Source of the DNA: Balamuthia mandrillaris
Taxonomy: Eukaryota; Discosea; Longamoebia; Balamuthiidae
Direction of reading: 5' to 3'
DNA length: 64,000 nt
NCBI GenBank assembly: GCA_031835245.1
Contig: JAVKOQ010000042.1
Span: 135,001-199,000 of the forward strand
The notes beneath the pieces were generated by a model, which saw only the letters and a program-made list of their open reading frames with translations, had not been told where the DNA came from and did not search any database. Position numbers and translations under genes: made by a program. Each line of letters starts with the position of its first letter. Position 1 is the stretch's first letter. Positions 35,333 through 44,734 of the stretch are shown here, piece by piece.

Positions 35333-35632
35333 CAACCGAAACGAAGACTTTCTTTTTTCTTTCTTTATAACTTTTATTTATTTTATTTATATTTTTCCCG
35401 CCATTTTTTTCTTGGCATATTTTCCATTGCTAAAATTTTTATCATGGTTGAGATTTTATTCATGCTTTGGATGATTCGCATTCTTATTATTTTTGTCGAC
35501 AGGCGAGAATGTGTGTGCTGCATTGTGTGTGTGTGTTTTGTTGGAGGTTCATTTTTTGGTTGTTTTTGGAGAGAGAACGGGGTTGGAAGGAGGAGGAGAA
35601 GGAGGTTCGTTAGTTTAGTGAAGGCGATCAGG
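35333..35632. promoter_or_regulatory. MSH6 upstream region
   Basis: An A/T-rich gap between the MSH6 ATG and the stop of the next gene on the same strand. It has a perfect TGTCGACA at 35494-35501, a motif shared with other promoters in the window. No gene was found in it. Confidence 0.45.
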
Positions 35633-36016
35633 TCAGGACTTCATTGGGATGTATTTTTTGGGTTGTGTTTTGGCAGGAGTGAGCATGCACTTGTCATAGG
35701 CGTCCATCTTTGTTTTGCAGGTTAGCAGTGCTCTTGTGCCAGCCATTGCTTCCTTTTTTTGTTTAACAAAGAATGCAGGAACATTGTTGTCACAACAAAA
35801 TAAGCGTGGAATTGATCAGCGAAAAAGGTTAATCGAGGAAACCAGTTCATGCATGGACGAACAAACCTTTCCTTTCTGTTCGCCCTCGACCGAGAAACAA
35901 TGAAAAAACTCCAAGGCTTGGTCCTTGCAGTCCTGCCGAATGGAAGGAAAGTGGTCCGCCACTCGCAACCCAGTTGTCGCGCTTTGCTGGCTGTCTTCTG
36001 TCGGCTGTTGCGCCAT
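35633..36016 (-). CDS. Small twin-CX9C (CHCH) protein, probably mitochondrial intermembrane space
   Basis: Two exons (36016-35867 and 35752-35633) give 89 residues. The first exon has CKDQALEFFHC (C-X9-C) at residues 30-40. The second, entered at the acceptor before GAAGCAATG, has CKTKMDAYDKC, a second exact C-X9-C. Twin CX9C proteins fold as a disulfide-locked helical hairpin, are imported by the MIA40 relay and mostly assist respiratory-chain (often cytochrome oxidase) assembly. The spacer of 21 residues between the two motifs is longer than usual, and I cannot assign it to a named member. The basic tail TPAKTQPKKY is unremarkable. The start is head-to-head with COMMD3, 192 bp apart, with two TGTCGACA-type sites between. 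Confidence 0.8.
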
Positions 36017-36208
36017 TTCGCCTTTCTCTTCTTTTCCTGCGTTAAATGTCGACAGAAAATATCAGGACGACGCGAAACAGGGTAGTTGTGCGATAATCTT
36101 CGCGACGACGTGAGCTTGTTATTTTATGCGGACTTTAGACTCCTCATGTAAGTCGACAAAAAAGAAGAAAGGGAGAAAGAAGTGGAGAGAGAGAGAAAAA
36201 AAGTACCC
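36017..36208. promoter_or_regulatory. Divergent CX9C/COMMD3 promoter with TGTCGACA motifs
   Basis: A 192 bp gap between two opposite start codons. TGTCGACA occurs at 36047-36054, followed by GAAAAT, and AGTCGACA at 36151-36158. The two sites lie 31 bp from the CX9C ATG and 51 bp from the COMMD3 ATG. Confidence 0.5.
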
Positions 36209-37173
36209 ATGACGAGCTCCACCACCACTAGCGGTGCCTTTGACGGGAGCCTTTGCTTGGGCGAGGAGGCGCTGGCCGGGTTGGACCTTCTTGCCGATGA
36301 TAGCCACCTCAGCGACAAAGATCTTGCCAAAGTGATAAAAGCGGCCATTAAGATCTTGCTCGCCAGAAAGAAGGAAGGATTGAACTCGAAAGGTTCGTTT
36401 TTTGTTGAGCGATTGGAATTCAAGTCTTTTATTTTCTGAATGCTCTCTCACAAAAATTAAAGACTTTGAGGTAGACCCGTTGGTGTTGAAGCAGGGCTAT
36501 GCCGCTGTGGTCAGCCTTTTGTTAGAAGCTACCAGAACAAATGCCGACGCGACCACTCTCCAGTAATTTCTTCCTTCTTTCTTGTCGCTTCGTTCTTTCT
36601 TTCTTGTCGTTGTTTTCGTCTTCTTCTTCTGTTGTTGTCGTTCTTGTTCTTCTTCTTGTTCTTCTTGTTCTTCTTGTTCTTGTTCTTCTTCTTCTTCTTC
36701 TTCTTCTTCTTCTTCTTCTTCTTCTTCTTCTTCTGCTTCTTCTTCTTCTTCTTGTGCTTTCTTGTCGTTTCTTTCTTTTCTTTCTCTAACAATAACAAAG
36801 GAGTGTACTGGCAGAACGTAACATGACGGAGAGACGGATAGCTCTCCTCACGGAAGGCTTTGAGTCACACAAGGCCCAACTGAAACAGCTCCTCTCCTGC
36901 ACCTCCTTTCACTTCCCTCACGTCGTCGACACAAAGTGGCGGCTGGACTATTGCATCAAGTCCAGGAACGTGGAGCGGCTCAACTCGGTCCTGTACCATA
37001 TCACTCTGAAGACGGAGGCTGGAAGCGGGGATGGCCGCCAAGGTGAGGCTGGCCATCCACACCCACAAGACGTGCGGTTTACATGCAGCCTCGAGGAGCT
37101 CCAGGACCTGGTCTACAAGTTGAGGGATGCCTGCAAGCAAACCGAAAACCATTACCAACGAATGTTGCAGTAA
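36209..37173 (+). CDS. COMMD3: COMM domain-containing protein 3
   Basis: Three exons (36209-36392, 36463-36562, 36801-37173) give 218 residues, near the family size. The N-terminal part is the helical HN domain. The C-terminal COMM domain reads VVDTKWRLDYCIKSRNVERL, then a beta-rich stretch to VRFTCSLEELQDLVYKLRDA. WRLDYCIK and SCSLEQLQDLV-type sequences point to COMMD3 rather than another COMMD. COMMD proteins form the ten-member ring of the Commander complex, which acts with CCDC22/CCDC93 and retriever in endosomal recycling. The Gly-rich stretch GSGDGRQGEAGHPHP is an insert in a loop of the COMM domain. The second intron contains a (TTC)n repeat. Confidence 0.92.
36640..36760. repeat. (TTC)n microsatellite in COMMD3 intron 2
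   Basis: TTC and TTG triplets over about 120 bases on the coding strand, inside the intron 36563-36800. Pyrimidine bias on the sense strand matches other introns in the window. Confidence 0.9.
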
Positions 37174-37436
37174 AACATGTCTTCATTGTCGACAGAAAAC
37201 TTGTGTCTGCAAAAAAGAGGACCAATTAACAATCAAATAAATGTCGACAAGATCTTATTTTCCGATTTAGCCAAATTTAATTAACAAAATTATGAAATTA
37301 TCAATCTATAAAAAATATATTATAGGAAGCAACAAAAAAAATGGGAAAATAACTCAAAATAAGCGCATAAGATAAAAGAAATAATAAAGAAGGAGCAGGA
37401 ACGTACAAGAACAAAAAAACCAAAAAAAAAAAAGAA
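37174..37436. promoter_or_regulatory. PBZ-gene promoter with two TGTCGACA palindromes
   Basis: Two perfect copies of TGTCGACA lie at 37187-37194 and 37242-37249, between the COMMD3 stop and the next ATG. The 37190 copy is followed by GAAAA, like the one at 36047. The remainder is A/T-rich up to an A-rich leader. Confidence 0.5.
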
Positions 37437-39014
37437 ATGACAGAGAGCGGCTACGATTCCTCTGATATGGAACGAAATAGGGATGAAGAGGAAGAGGTAA
37501 CGTTCGGCACGGAGAGCGAAGGCGGCGGCGACGAGGAGGGCCATTTGAGGCAGCTGCTCCTGACCAAGGACGCCGAGATTGCTCGCCTCAGGGCAGAGCT
37601 GGAGAGAATGAAGGAACAGGACAGCCCAAGCGCTTCGACTCAGTCCTCCTCCAAGATCATTACCACCAAGAGAAAAGAGAAGAAGGAGAGGAAGGAGAAG
37701 GACGCCGAGGAGAACAACTTAACGGGCTCGGGGAGGCATAAGAGCATTGGCAGGCGGCTGGGCAGCTCTGTAGTCAGGCGTCATCGCTCCAAGTTGGAGG
37801 GAGCGGCCACCGATGTGGAGTCTTCTGATGGAGAGACTTCTGGGTCTGACAAAGGTTCGCTTTTTTATATTTTTTCATTGCTTTTATTTTTTCCATCTTT
37901 CTCTATTTTCTGTTTCATCGTTTCTTTTTCATCGTTTCTCCTTTTTCTTTTCTGACTTGAGTTCTTCTCATACCTCCCAACAGAGTCAACAAATCCCACC
38001 AGAAGAAGGAAGAAAACAGGGAGTCTGATCGAAGGCTTCATGCGCCGAAGAACAGCAACAACGGGGAGCGCTCCCGCTTCTCCTCTTTCATCTCCTTTGA
38101 TGAAAAGTGTAAACAACGCCAACAGCTTGCCCGCTTCCTCCGACAACGTTATCCTTACAAAAAGAGAGAAGAAGATGAAGAAACTGAAGGAGAAGAGAAG
38201 AAGCAAATCGTTACCTTCAGATGCGATGGACAAGCTCGCCAGAGAAGCAGAAGCAGATAAAGAAGAAGCAGCAGAGAAGAGGAACGAGACTGAAGAAGAT
38301 ATAGAAGAGAAAGGAAAGGACTCGGCTGTTGCGGATCGAAGAGAAGTGTTTCATCGAAAGAGAAGTACTTCTCAGAGACTGCTTCGTACGTTTCTCATTA
38401 AGAGAGATGCGAAAGACGAGGTCGAGGTGGAGCTGATCAAGAAGGAGAAAGAGAAGGAAAGGCTGAAAGCGAAGCTTGAAGAGAAGGAAAAAGCAAAGAA
38501 GCAAAAGAAGAAAACAAACCGGCGGCAACAACAAAAAGCAGAAGGAAAGGCCAAGGAAAGAACAGACATCAAAGAAGAGAGACTGGTTTGTAAACTCGGA
38601 AAGAATTGCAAGGAAGAAGACCCGGAGCACTTCATTCGTTACTCCCACACGCCGACCATCAAAGAGAAGAACGACAGCAATGCCATCAAAAGACCGACAG
38701 CTCAACAGCTGGCCGAAGAAATGGAGAAGGAGAAAGCAAAGGAGGAGAAGGGAAGTGAAGAGGAGGGAGAAGAAAAATTGTCAGACTATGAGGGAGATGG
38801 AGCGGAGGATCTGGAGATAGTGACGGAGGAGAACGTGCGCGTTACCGTCTCAACGGCTTTGAACGAGGCGGAGGAAGAGAAAGAAAAGGACGAGAGCGAA
38901 GAGGGAGAGGAGGAATTGGAGATCGTTACGGAGGAAAACGAGAGAGTGAAGGTCTCCTCCTCTCTGGACGAAGGACAAGACGGAACACAGGAAGAGCAAG
39001 AAGGGACAAAGTGA
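37437..39014 (+). CDS. PBZ (poly-ADP-ribose-binding) zinc-finger protein with charged coiled regions
   Basis: Two exons (37437-37854 and 37984-39014) give 482 residues. Residues 20-60 form an acidic segment and a short heptad stretch (LLLTKDAEIARLRAELERMK). The middle is Lys/Glu-rich and probably helical. Residues about 341-362 read CKLGKNCKEEDPEHFIRYSH, which fits the PBZ pattern C-x5-C-x6-H-x5-H with the conserved Gly, Asp-Pro and final SH; PBZ fingers bind poly(ADP-ribose) in DNA-damage proteins such as APLF and CHFR. The C-terminus has two copies of LEIVTEENxRVxVS about 45 residues apart in an acidic tail. No enzyme domain is seen, so the protein is likely a PAR reader or adaptor. The aromatic residue usual after the first Cys is replaced by Lys-Leu. 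Confidence 0.78.
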
Positions 39015-39217
39015 GCAAGGAAGCGAAGAGGAGAGAAACTTTTGTTTTGGAAAACTGTAACATTACTTTGAGAGTAACAAAATAGGAAAGTTAATTCACG
39101 TCGACATGAAAATGTCGGTTCATCGAATTGCCTAAAAAGGTCTTCCTTTGGATCCTCACAAACAGAGCTGCAGAAAACAAAAAGGAGGAGGAAGGAAGAA
39201 GAATACGGAACCGGGGG

Positions 39218-42200
39218 ATGAGTGCTTTGGAGGACAGCGGTACAAATGTACGTAATCCTCCTCCGAGTTTTCACTGTGGAATCACTCTGACGTATTTTCT
39301 TGTTTGTTTTTATGGATTCAAGGGTGAGGTAGAAAATGATTCACAGGAACCCCCGAAGTGGAAACACCAAACCTTTTCCACTCCGGAGGCGGCCGCAAAC
39401 GAGCTCATGAAACGCATGAAAGAAGGAGAAAAGGAGGAAGAACGGCAACACAACAGGAAAATTTCTGGTGACAAGGAACCAGCTCCTAGAGACAGCAGAG
39501 CCAGCTCTGTTTCCTCCTCCGGAGGGTTTCACGTCGTGGTCTCTGGTACAATTAAACCTTTCTTACTGTTCCACTTTGGAGTTTGAAACAAGTACTAACG
39601 GTTTTGATTACAAGTAATGGGTGGACAAAACCTGTTGCCGAGAAGAGGACATGGTGAGGAGTCTCTTTTAGTTTACTTTTTTTCCCTTCCGTTTCATTTA
39701 TTTCTTGCTCTGTTTATGTAGATTCATGTGACGCCTTTTGCAAAGTGTTATGCGCGGACGATAAAGCTAAAACCAAAGTGGTGAAAAGTGACTCGTAAAT
39801 CCTCTCATGCTCTTCCCCCTCTTTTTTCCTGCCCTCTACTATTTTCCTCACCGTTTCTTCTTCTTCAAACTATAGCAATCCAGAGTGGAGAGAAACCTTT
39901 CACTTCCGTCTTGCCTCTCTTCAAAGTAAAAAAGTGAACATCACCGTTTGGGACACGCGTGGGGTCCGCCACAAGAAGCGACTCATCGGAGAGATAGACC
40001 TTCCACCGCTGGACGCCCTGACAACAAGCGGCATCAGCGGTTGGTTACCTCTTCATCTTCCCTCGGAAAGTCCCTTGATAAGAGGAGCTAGAAAGGAGGC
40101 GACCACAGACTCTTCTTCCTCTTTATCAGTGGCTTCTCTTAACACTGAAACATCCTCTTCTGAAAAAGAGAAAGAAAAGGAGGAGCGTAAGAGACGAGGA
40201 ATGCTTAAAGTGGCGATGATGGTAGAAAAAATCTCTCCGGGAAGTGAAGAATCGGAGAGGAGCAAAGACTCAACAACCGCAACTTCCAACGGATCATATA
40301 ACTCTACCCCTAAGGCTCTTCGTTTCCATCTGGACATGCAAGCCGTTCGAGCCTCCACAACAGCCGCATCCACAACAGCCATTCCAGTGATGAAGTTTGA
40401 TCCGGCTCCAACGCTTCCACAAACAGCAGTTACTCCAGAAAGACGGTTATTGTTGTTCAGGAGAGACAGAGACTCCGTCTCATCCACTTCTGCTTCCATC
40501 TTATTGGACGGCTCTTCCACCACTTCTTCCTATGCGCCACTACCACCAATGAAGCGAGAAGACATTTACTTGGAGGGGCCGCTGACCAAGTTGAACACCA
40601 GTCAAGTCCGTTGGTTCATGCTTACGCCTTTCATGCTTGGCTATTACAAAGAGAAAGATGTAAGTATTGGCGCTTTGTTGTTATTGCTTCTGACCTCCTC
40701 TTTTTCTTTACTCAATCCTTTCAAACGGTTTTCTTCGCCGGATAGAGAGGAAAACTGGAAGAACCACGAACTCGGATAGCCTTGCTGGAAATCGCCTTCA
40801 TCAAGTTCATGTCTCCATCAGACAAGCCACCAAGCACCCCAAGGGCCAACCTTCTCCGTTTAGGCCCTGCTCGCAAAGTGTTGGCCTCCAAATCTGCTGG
40901 TGACATGTTCTCTGGCGGGGGCGGCTTGTCCTCTTCCTCCTCTGCTTCCGCTTCCTCCTCTTCTTCCTCTTCTGCTTCATCTTCCAGCAACAATCTTCTC
41001 TCTCCGATGCCAGTTGTGAAGAAGAAAGGTTTGAGCACCAACGCTTTGCTGGGAGGAAGTGGAGGAGGCAACACTAACACGGAGAACGGAGGGAGCGGAG
41101 GGTGCGAAGGAGGAGACCTTCAACAAGGGTTGATCGGAGTGGAGAGAAAAGCTCCCGCCAACACCTCCTTTCTGGTGACGACCACTTCGGTGCAAGAAAG
41201 AACTCTATACTTGCAGGCAAGGAACGCCAACGACGCTGCCTTGTGGGTGCTTGCCATTGATGCGCTTCGAAGAGGAGGCCCTGGTCGTCAAAGCGCTATA
41301 TCGGTGGAAGAGAAGGACGCTATAATGAAGTATCTCTACCTGGAGGGCTATAAGGGTGCCATCCTGAAGAGCTCCTACGAAGAGGAATGGCAGTACACTG
41401 GCAAGGGTGTGTTGAGGGCTGATAGAGGTATGGATCCAGAAGACGAGGGGCTGACTTACGTCTGGAATGGTTCCATGTTACGACCAGCAAATCCGCCGCC
41501 AGATGTTACACAAGCTACCGGGGGAGGCAGCATCACTAACAAGAGTTACGGCTGCGGCACGTGGGATGGTGTTTGGCTCTCGTGGTATGCCCTCTCCCCT
41601 GAACATGACCTAGCACCTTTCCTTGTGGTACGTTCCAGTTATGCTTCCTCTTGTTACTTCTGCATCTTCGTCTTCTTGTTTTCTTCTTCTTCTTCTTCTT
41701 CTTCTTCTTCTCCTCCTCCTCCTCCCTCCTCAGCCTTTCACATTGTTCTTGCTGTTGTTCTTGTTCTTAATCACCTTCTCCTTCTTCTTTCTTTTGGGTG
41801 TTGTTTCAGTACAAGTGGAACCGAAAAGAACGAGAATACCAAACGGACGACCCAGCGCTAACGTGGAAGTGGACTAGACACTTTTTGGCCTGCAAGAACG
41901 CCAGCGGAGAATGGATCGTGGAGGGAGAGGTTCCAGAGCCAGTGGTAATGATGCTTCAAATCCTTCGTTACATCCGCTGCGATGAAGAAATGAAACGAAT
42001 GTACCAGGATGCTCTTCGACGGACTCATGAAGCTATCTCTTATCGACACCAACAACAAAGCGAAAAAGATCAAATGGAGAAGCAGCAAAGCACATCATCA
42101 GCAAAGCATTCAAGCTCTTTGACGGCATCGTCCCTCAGCTCAGAGCACAACAGAAAGATTCATCGAAGAAGGAGAACGAAAGGAGGAAGTTGGGGAGGAA

Positions 42201-42796
42201 GCTCGGATGTACCCATCTTATTGCAGGAAGGAGAAGTGAAAGAGACTCACCACGACAACAATGACAACGGTGATAGCAGAGTGCTGACGGTTGTGAAAGA
42301 AGAAGGAAATGGCGGAGAAGACACCAGAGGAAAACACGACAAAGAACGCAAAAGACACTCTCAAGGCGAACACAGCAGTCACGGTGTGCAGCGCCGAAGT
42401 GGAGCCTCCTCTTCCGTCGCTGCAGCCACTTCGTCCTCATCTTCCACAGCTGCCGTGCGTAAAAGCTCATCGTCCTCGTCCACCCCTCAATCCGCTCCAA
42501 ACAGAAGAAGAGCAGTCACCGCTGGAAGCACCAGTTTCGCCAAACCGCCTTTGCCTTCTCCTTCCGTTCACGACTCTCACTCTCCATCTGCTTCTCAAGG
42601 CAAGCACAGACACTCCAAGTCGGGAGATCGACTGAGTTCTATGCTGAGCTCGCCTCGTCTAAAGTCGAGAAGCGAAGCGGAGAAAGAACGGTTGGAGAGG
42701 GAGAAAAAGATGGATGGATGGGTCCGAAAGAAAGAGGACACGGGATGTTCATCCACCTCTTCTTCTGCTTCACCATTGAGCGGTTCTTTGTCATAG
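39218..42796 (+). CDS. C2 and PH domain protein, membrane-associated regulator
   Basis: Seven exons (39218-39247, 39323-39545, 39615-39653, 39722-39794, 39876-40659, 40746-41627, 41810-42796) sum to 1005 residues in frame. A C2 domain spans residues about 75-180: FHVVVSVMGGQNLL, CDAFCKVLC, SNPEWRETFHFRL and KVNITVWDTRG. A Ser-rich linker follows. A PH domain begins IYLEGPLTKLNTSQVRWFML and ends TLYLQARNANDAALWVLAID, split by a long Ser/Gly-rich insert. A block of about 190 residues with many Trp (EEWQYTGKGVLRADRG, YGCGTWDGVWLSWYAL, LTWKWTRHFLACKN) follows that I do not recognise. The tail is Ser/Lys-rich and low-complexity. C2 plus PH suggests calcium- and phosphoinositide-dependent recruitment to membranes. 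No RasGAP or RhoGEF catalytic domain was found. Confidence 0.85.
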
Positions 42797-42955
42797 TATT
42801 TTAACAGCAAAAACAAAAACAATGTTCATATGGAAGAATTGAAGAATGGAGCAACATCTTCCACCTACATCCAGTTATTTGTATGCTGGCCATCTCCTCA
42901 TTAGCCTAAAGTTCCATTAAGTCTCTCTAACTGGAGTGTCCTGGCTTGCTTCTGG

Positions 42956-44431
42956 ATGCCGTTAAGGAAACGGCGCCGTAAAGTAAAGAAGAAAAGTAAA
43001 CAGACGTCGAGAGAGCTAATGCAGCCTCCCAAGAACATCGTCGACAACGGCCTGCCTCCTCTGGGTCCCAGGAGAGCATCATCATTACGACAAGGACAGG
43101 CAGGCGGCCTTTGTCATCGAGGAGAGGAACCTGGGGTTGGCCACCACCGAACCTCCGGTCGTGAGAACCCAGTTACGCCTTTAGTTCGATAGCGACGAAA
43201 TCCCAAACGCATTGGCTTGGGGTTCAACGCCTTGGCTTGGGGTTCCGAGAAAGATATCCAAAGGGATGTGGTAACTGCTCTCGAAGACGTGCTGACAGCC
43301 GCGGGGCTTCATTCGTCAGTGTTCAGGAGGACCTGGGGATGGTCTCTATCCACTCGGGGCAGCAGAACGTCTTTCCGGTGAAGCAAAAGACGGTGCCTGT
43401 CGGAGTTGTCGAGGTCAAAAAGCCAACGGAGAACACTGTGGAAAGAGACCATGGGCAGACCTTCCACGACATGATGGCCCTGCGCTCTTTCTCTGGGCTT
43501 AGATACGTGTTCGGTATTCTCACGACGTACGGGAAGTGGCGCCTTTGCTGGCACGAGGAGGCCCATCACCTGGCCCAAAGCCGAGCAGCAGAAGGGAGGA
43601 TTGAGCTGAGTTCCTTTCTTCCGACCATTCCGCAGTGGGTTGCAGGCGGTAACTTGCCAGTATACAGAAACAGGTTAAGTCCAACATCTGCACCAACGAC
43701 AATGCTACGCCACGCCGCTCTACTCCTGTATAGATCCAAGCTTGCCTTTGATCTTAACCTCCGCCGTCAGGAAGATGGAGCGTTCACCTGTGCAACCGGC
43801 ATCGTCGATCCATTGTCTATTGGAAGGCACTGGCCTCTTGGTGAATGCCGAAACGTTCAGCTGGGAAGAGAAATCACTCAGCGATATCGTGTTTGGTGTG
43901 GAACTCACCGCCGAAGACAACGTATTCTGGCTCCTTGCTGATCTTCACGGGGGAGCAGATGGCAACGTTTGCCTTGCCAGCACACCGCAAGGAAAAGGAT
44001 GCGTTGTCACGTTCTCGAGAAGAAACGGGGAGGAGGCCGGACTCGCCTGCAGGCGTGAGGCAGCTATATGGACGAACGTGTGGGGCAGAAACGCGTTTGC
44101 ACTGAAACTTGGGCAGAACGACGCCGTGGTCATGCCATACGTGAATCCCTGCGCGTCAAGCGGCCACCCGTTTTACCCGCCTCCACATCTGAGAGCAGCT
44201 ACGAAGGTGGCCATTGCAAGACTTGCAGGGCACAGAATAAAACACGACGACCTCAACTGGAGACATGTGGGAAGGTATCTGGATTCTACTGGAGAAGAAA
44301 AGGTTGTTCTCTTTGACCTGGCGCAGGTGACCGAGGGCATTGAGACAGAAGAGGCCAAACGATCCATGCACGAGGCTCTCGGTCTTGTGGAAGAATGGGC
44401 AACACAGAGAAAGCTGTTACTCCTGTTGTAA
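42956..44431 (+). pseudogene. Decayed Crinkler-like (DUF5898-type, kinase-like) gene
   Basis: Coding-like sequence runs in several frames. Around 43073-43190 a fragment contains AAFVIEERNLGL in a frame that stops at TAG. Around 43220-43320 comes WGSEKDIQRDVVTALEDVL. From about 43320 to 43675, in another frame, PVGVVEVKKP, GQTFHDMMALR and FGILTTYGKWRLCWHEEAH occur, typical of CRN-type N-lobes. From 43742 to 44431 a fourth segment has HDDLNWRHVGRY and VVLFDLAQVT, an atypical kinase-like catalytic end. An intron (GTTAAG at 43674, acceptor at 43740) could join the last two. The earlier frame changes have no good splice sites, and a 20-base stretch is duplicated at about 43208-43246. In oomycetes the family includes host-directed effectors; in amoebae it is expanded with unknown role. 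Confidence 0.65.
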
Positions 44432-44734
44432 TGAGCTTGTGAATCTTTCCCTTGTATAAGAACTTTGCTGCTGCTGCAGCGGTGTTGGCAGCGGCGAAGG
44501 GAGGTAAAGGTTACACATGACAAAAAGAAGGAGACGGAGGCTGGCCGAGGAGGAATGGGCCAGAGGACGTAGGAAAAACAAGAGCACATTGAAATTGCTG
44601 TACGGTATTCATTTTAAAAAAGAAAAGTAACCAAGATAAAAATAAAAATAGGGAAAAAAAAATAAACCACAGAATAAAAATAATAATAAGTGCTCGAGAA
44701 GATACTTCTTCCTTTTTCTCAAAAAAAATGGTCC
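44432..44734. other. Spacer between the Crinkler-like remnant and the convergent CCR4 gene
   Basis: No gene seen. A/T-rich 3' flank of CCR4 with runs of A on the plus strand (T on the CCR4 strand). Confidence 0.4.

Noticed and set aside
36529-36798. Lys-rich frame over the (TTC)n repeat
   Set aside because: It lies in COMMD3 intron 2 and is a repeat artefact.
43742-44431. Treating the Crinkler-like C-terminal segment as an intact 229-residue gene
   Set aside because: Its upstream half lies in another frame with clear family motifs, so calling it a full gene would be misleading.
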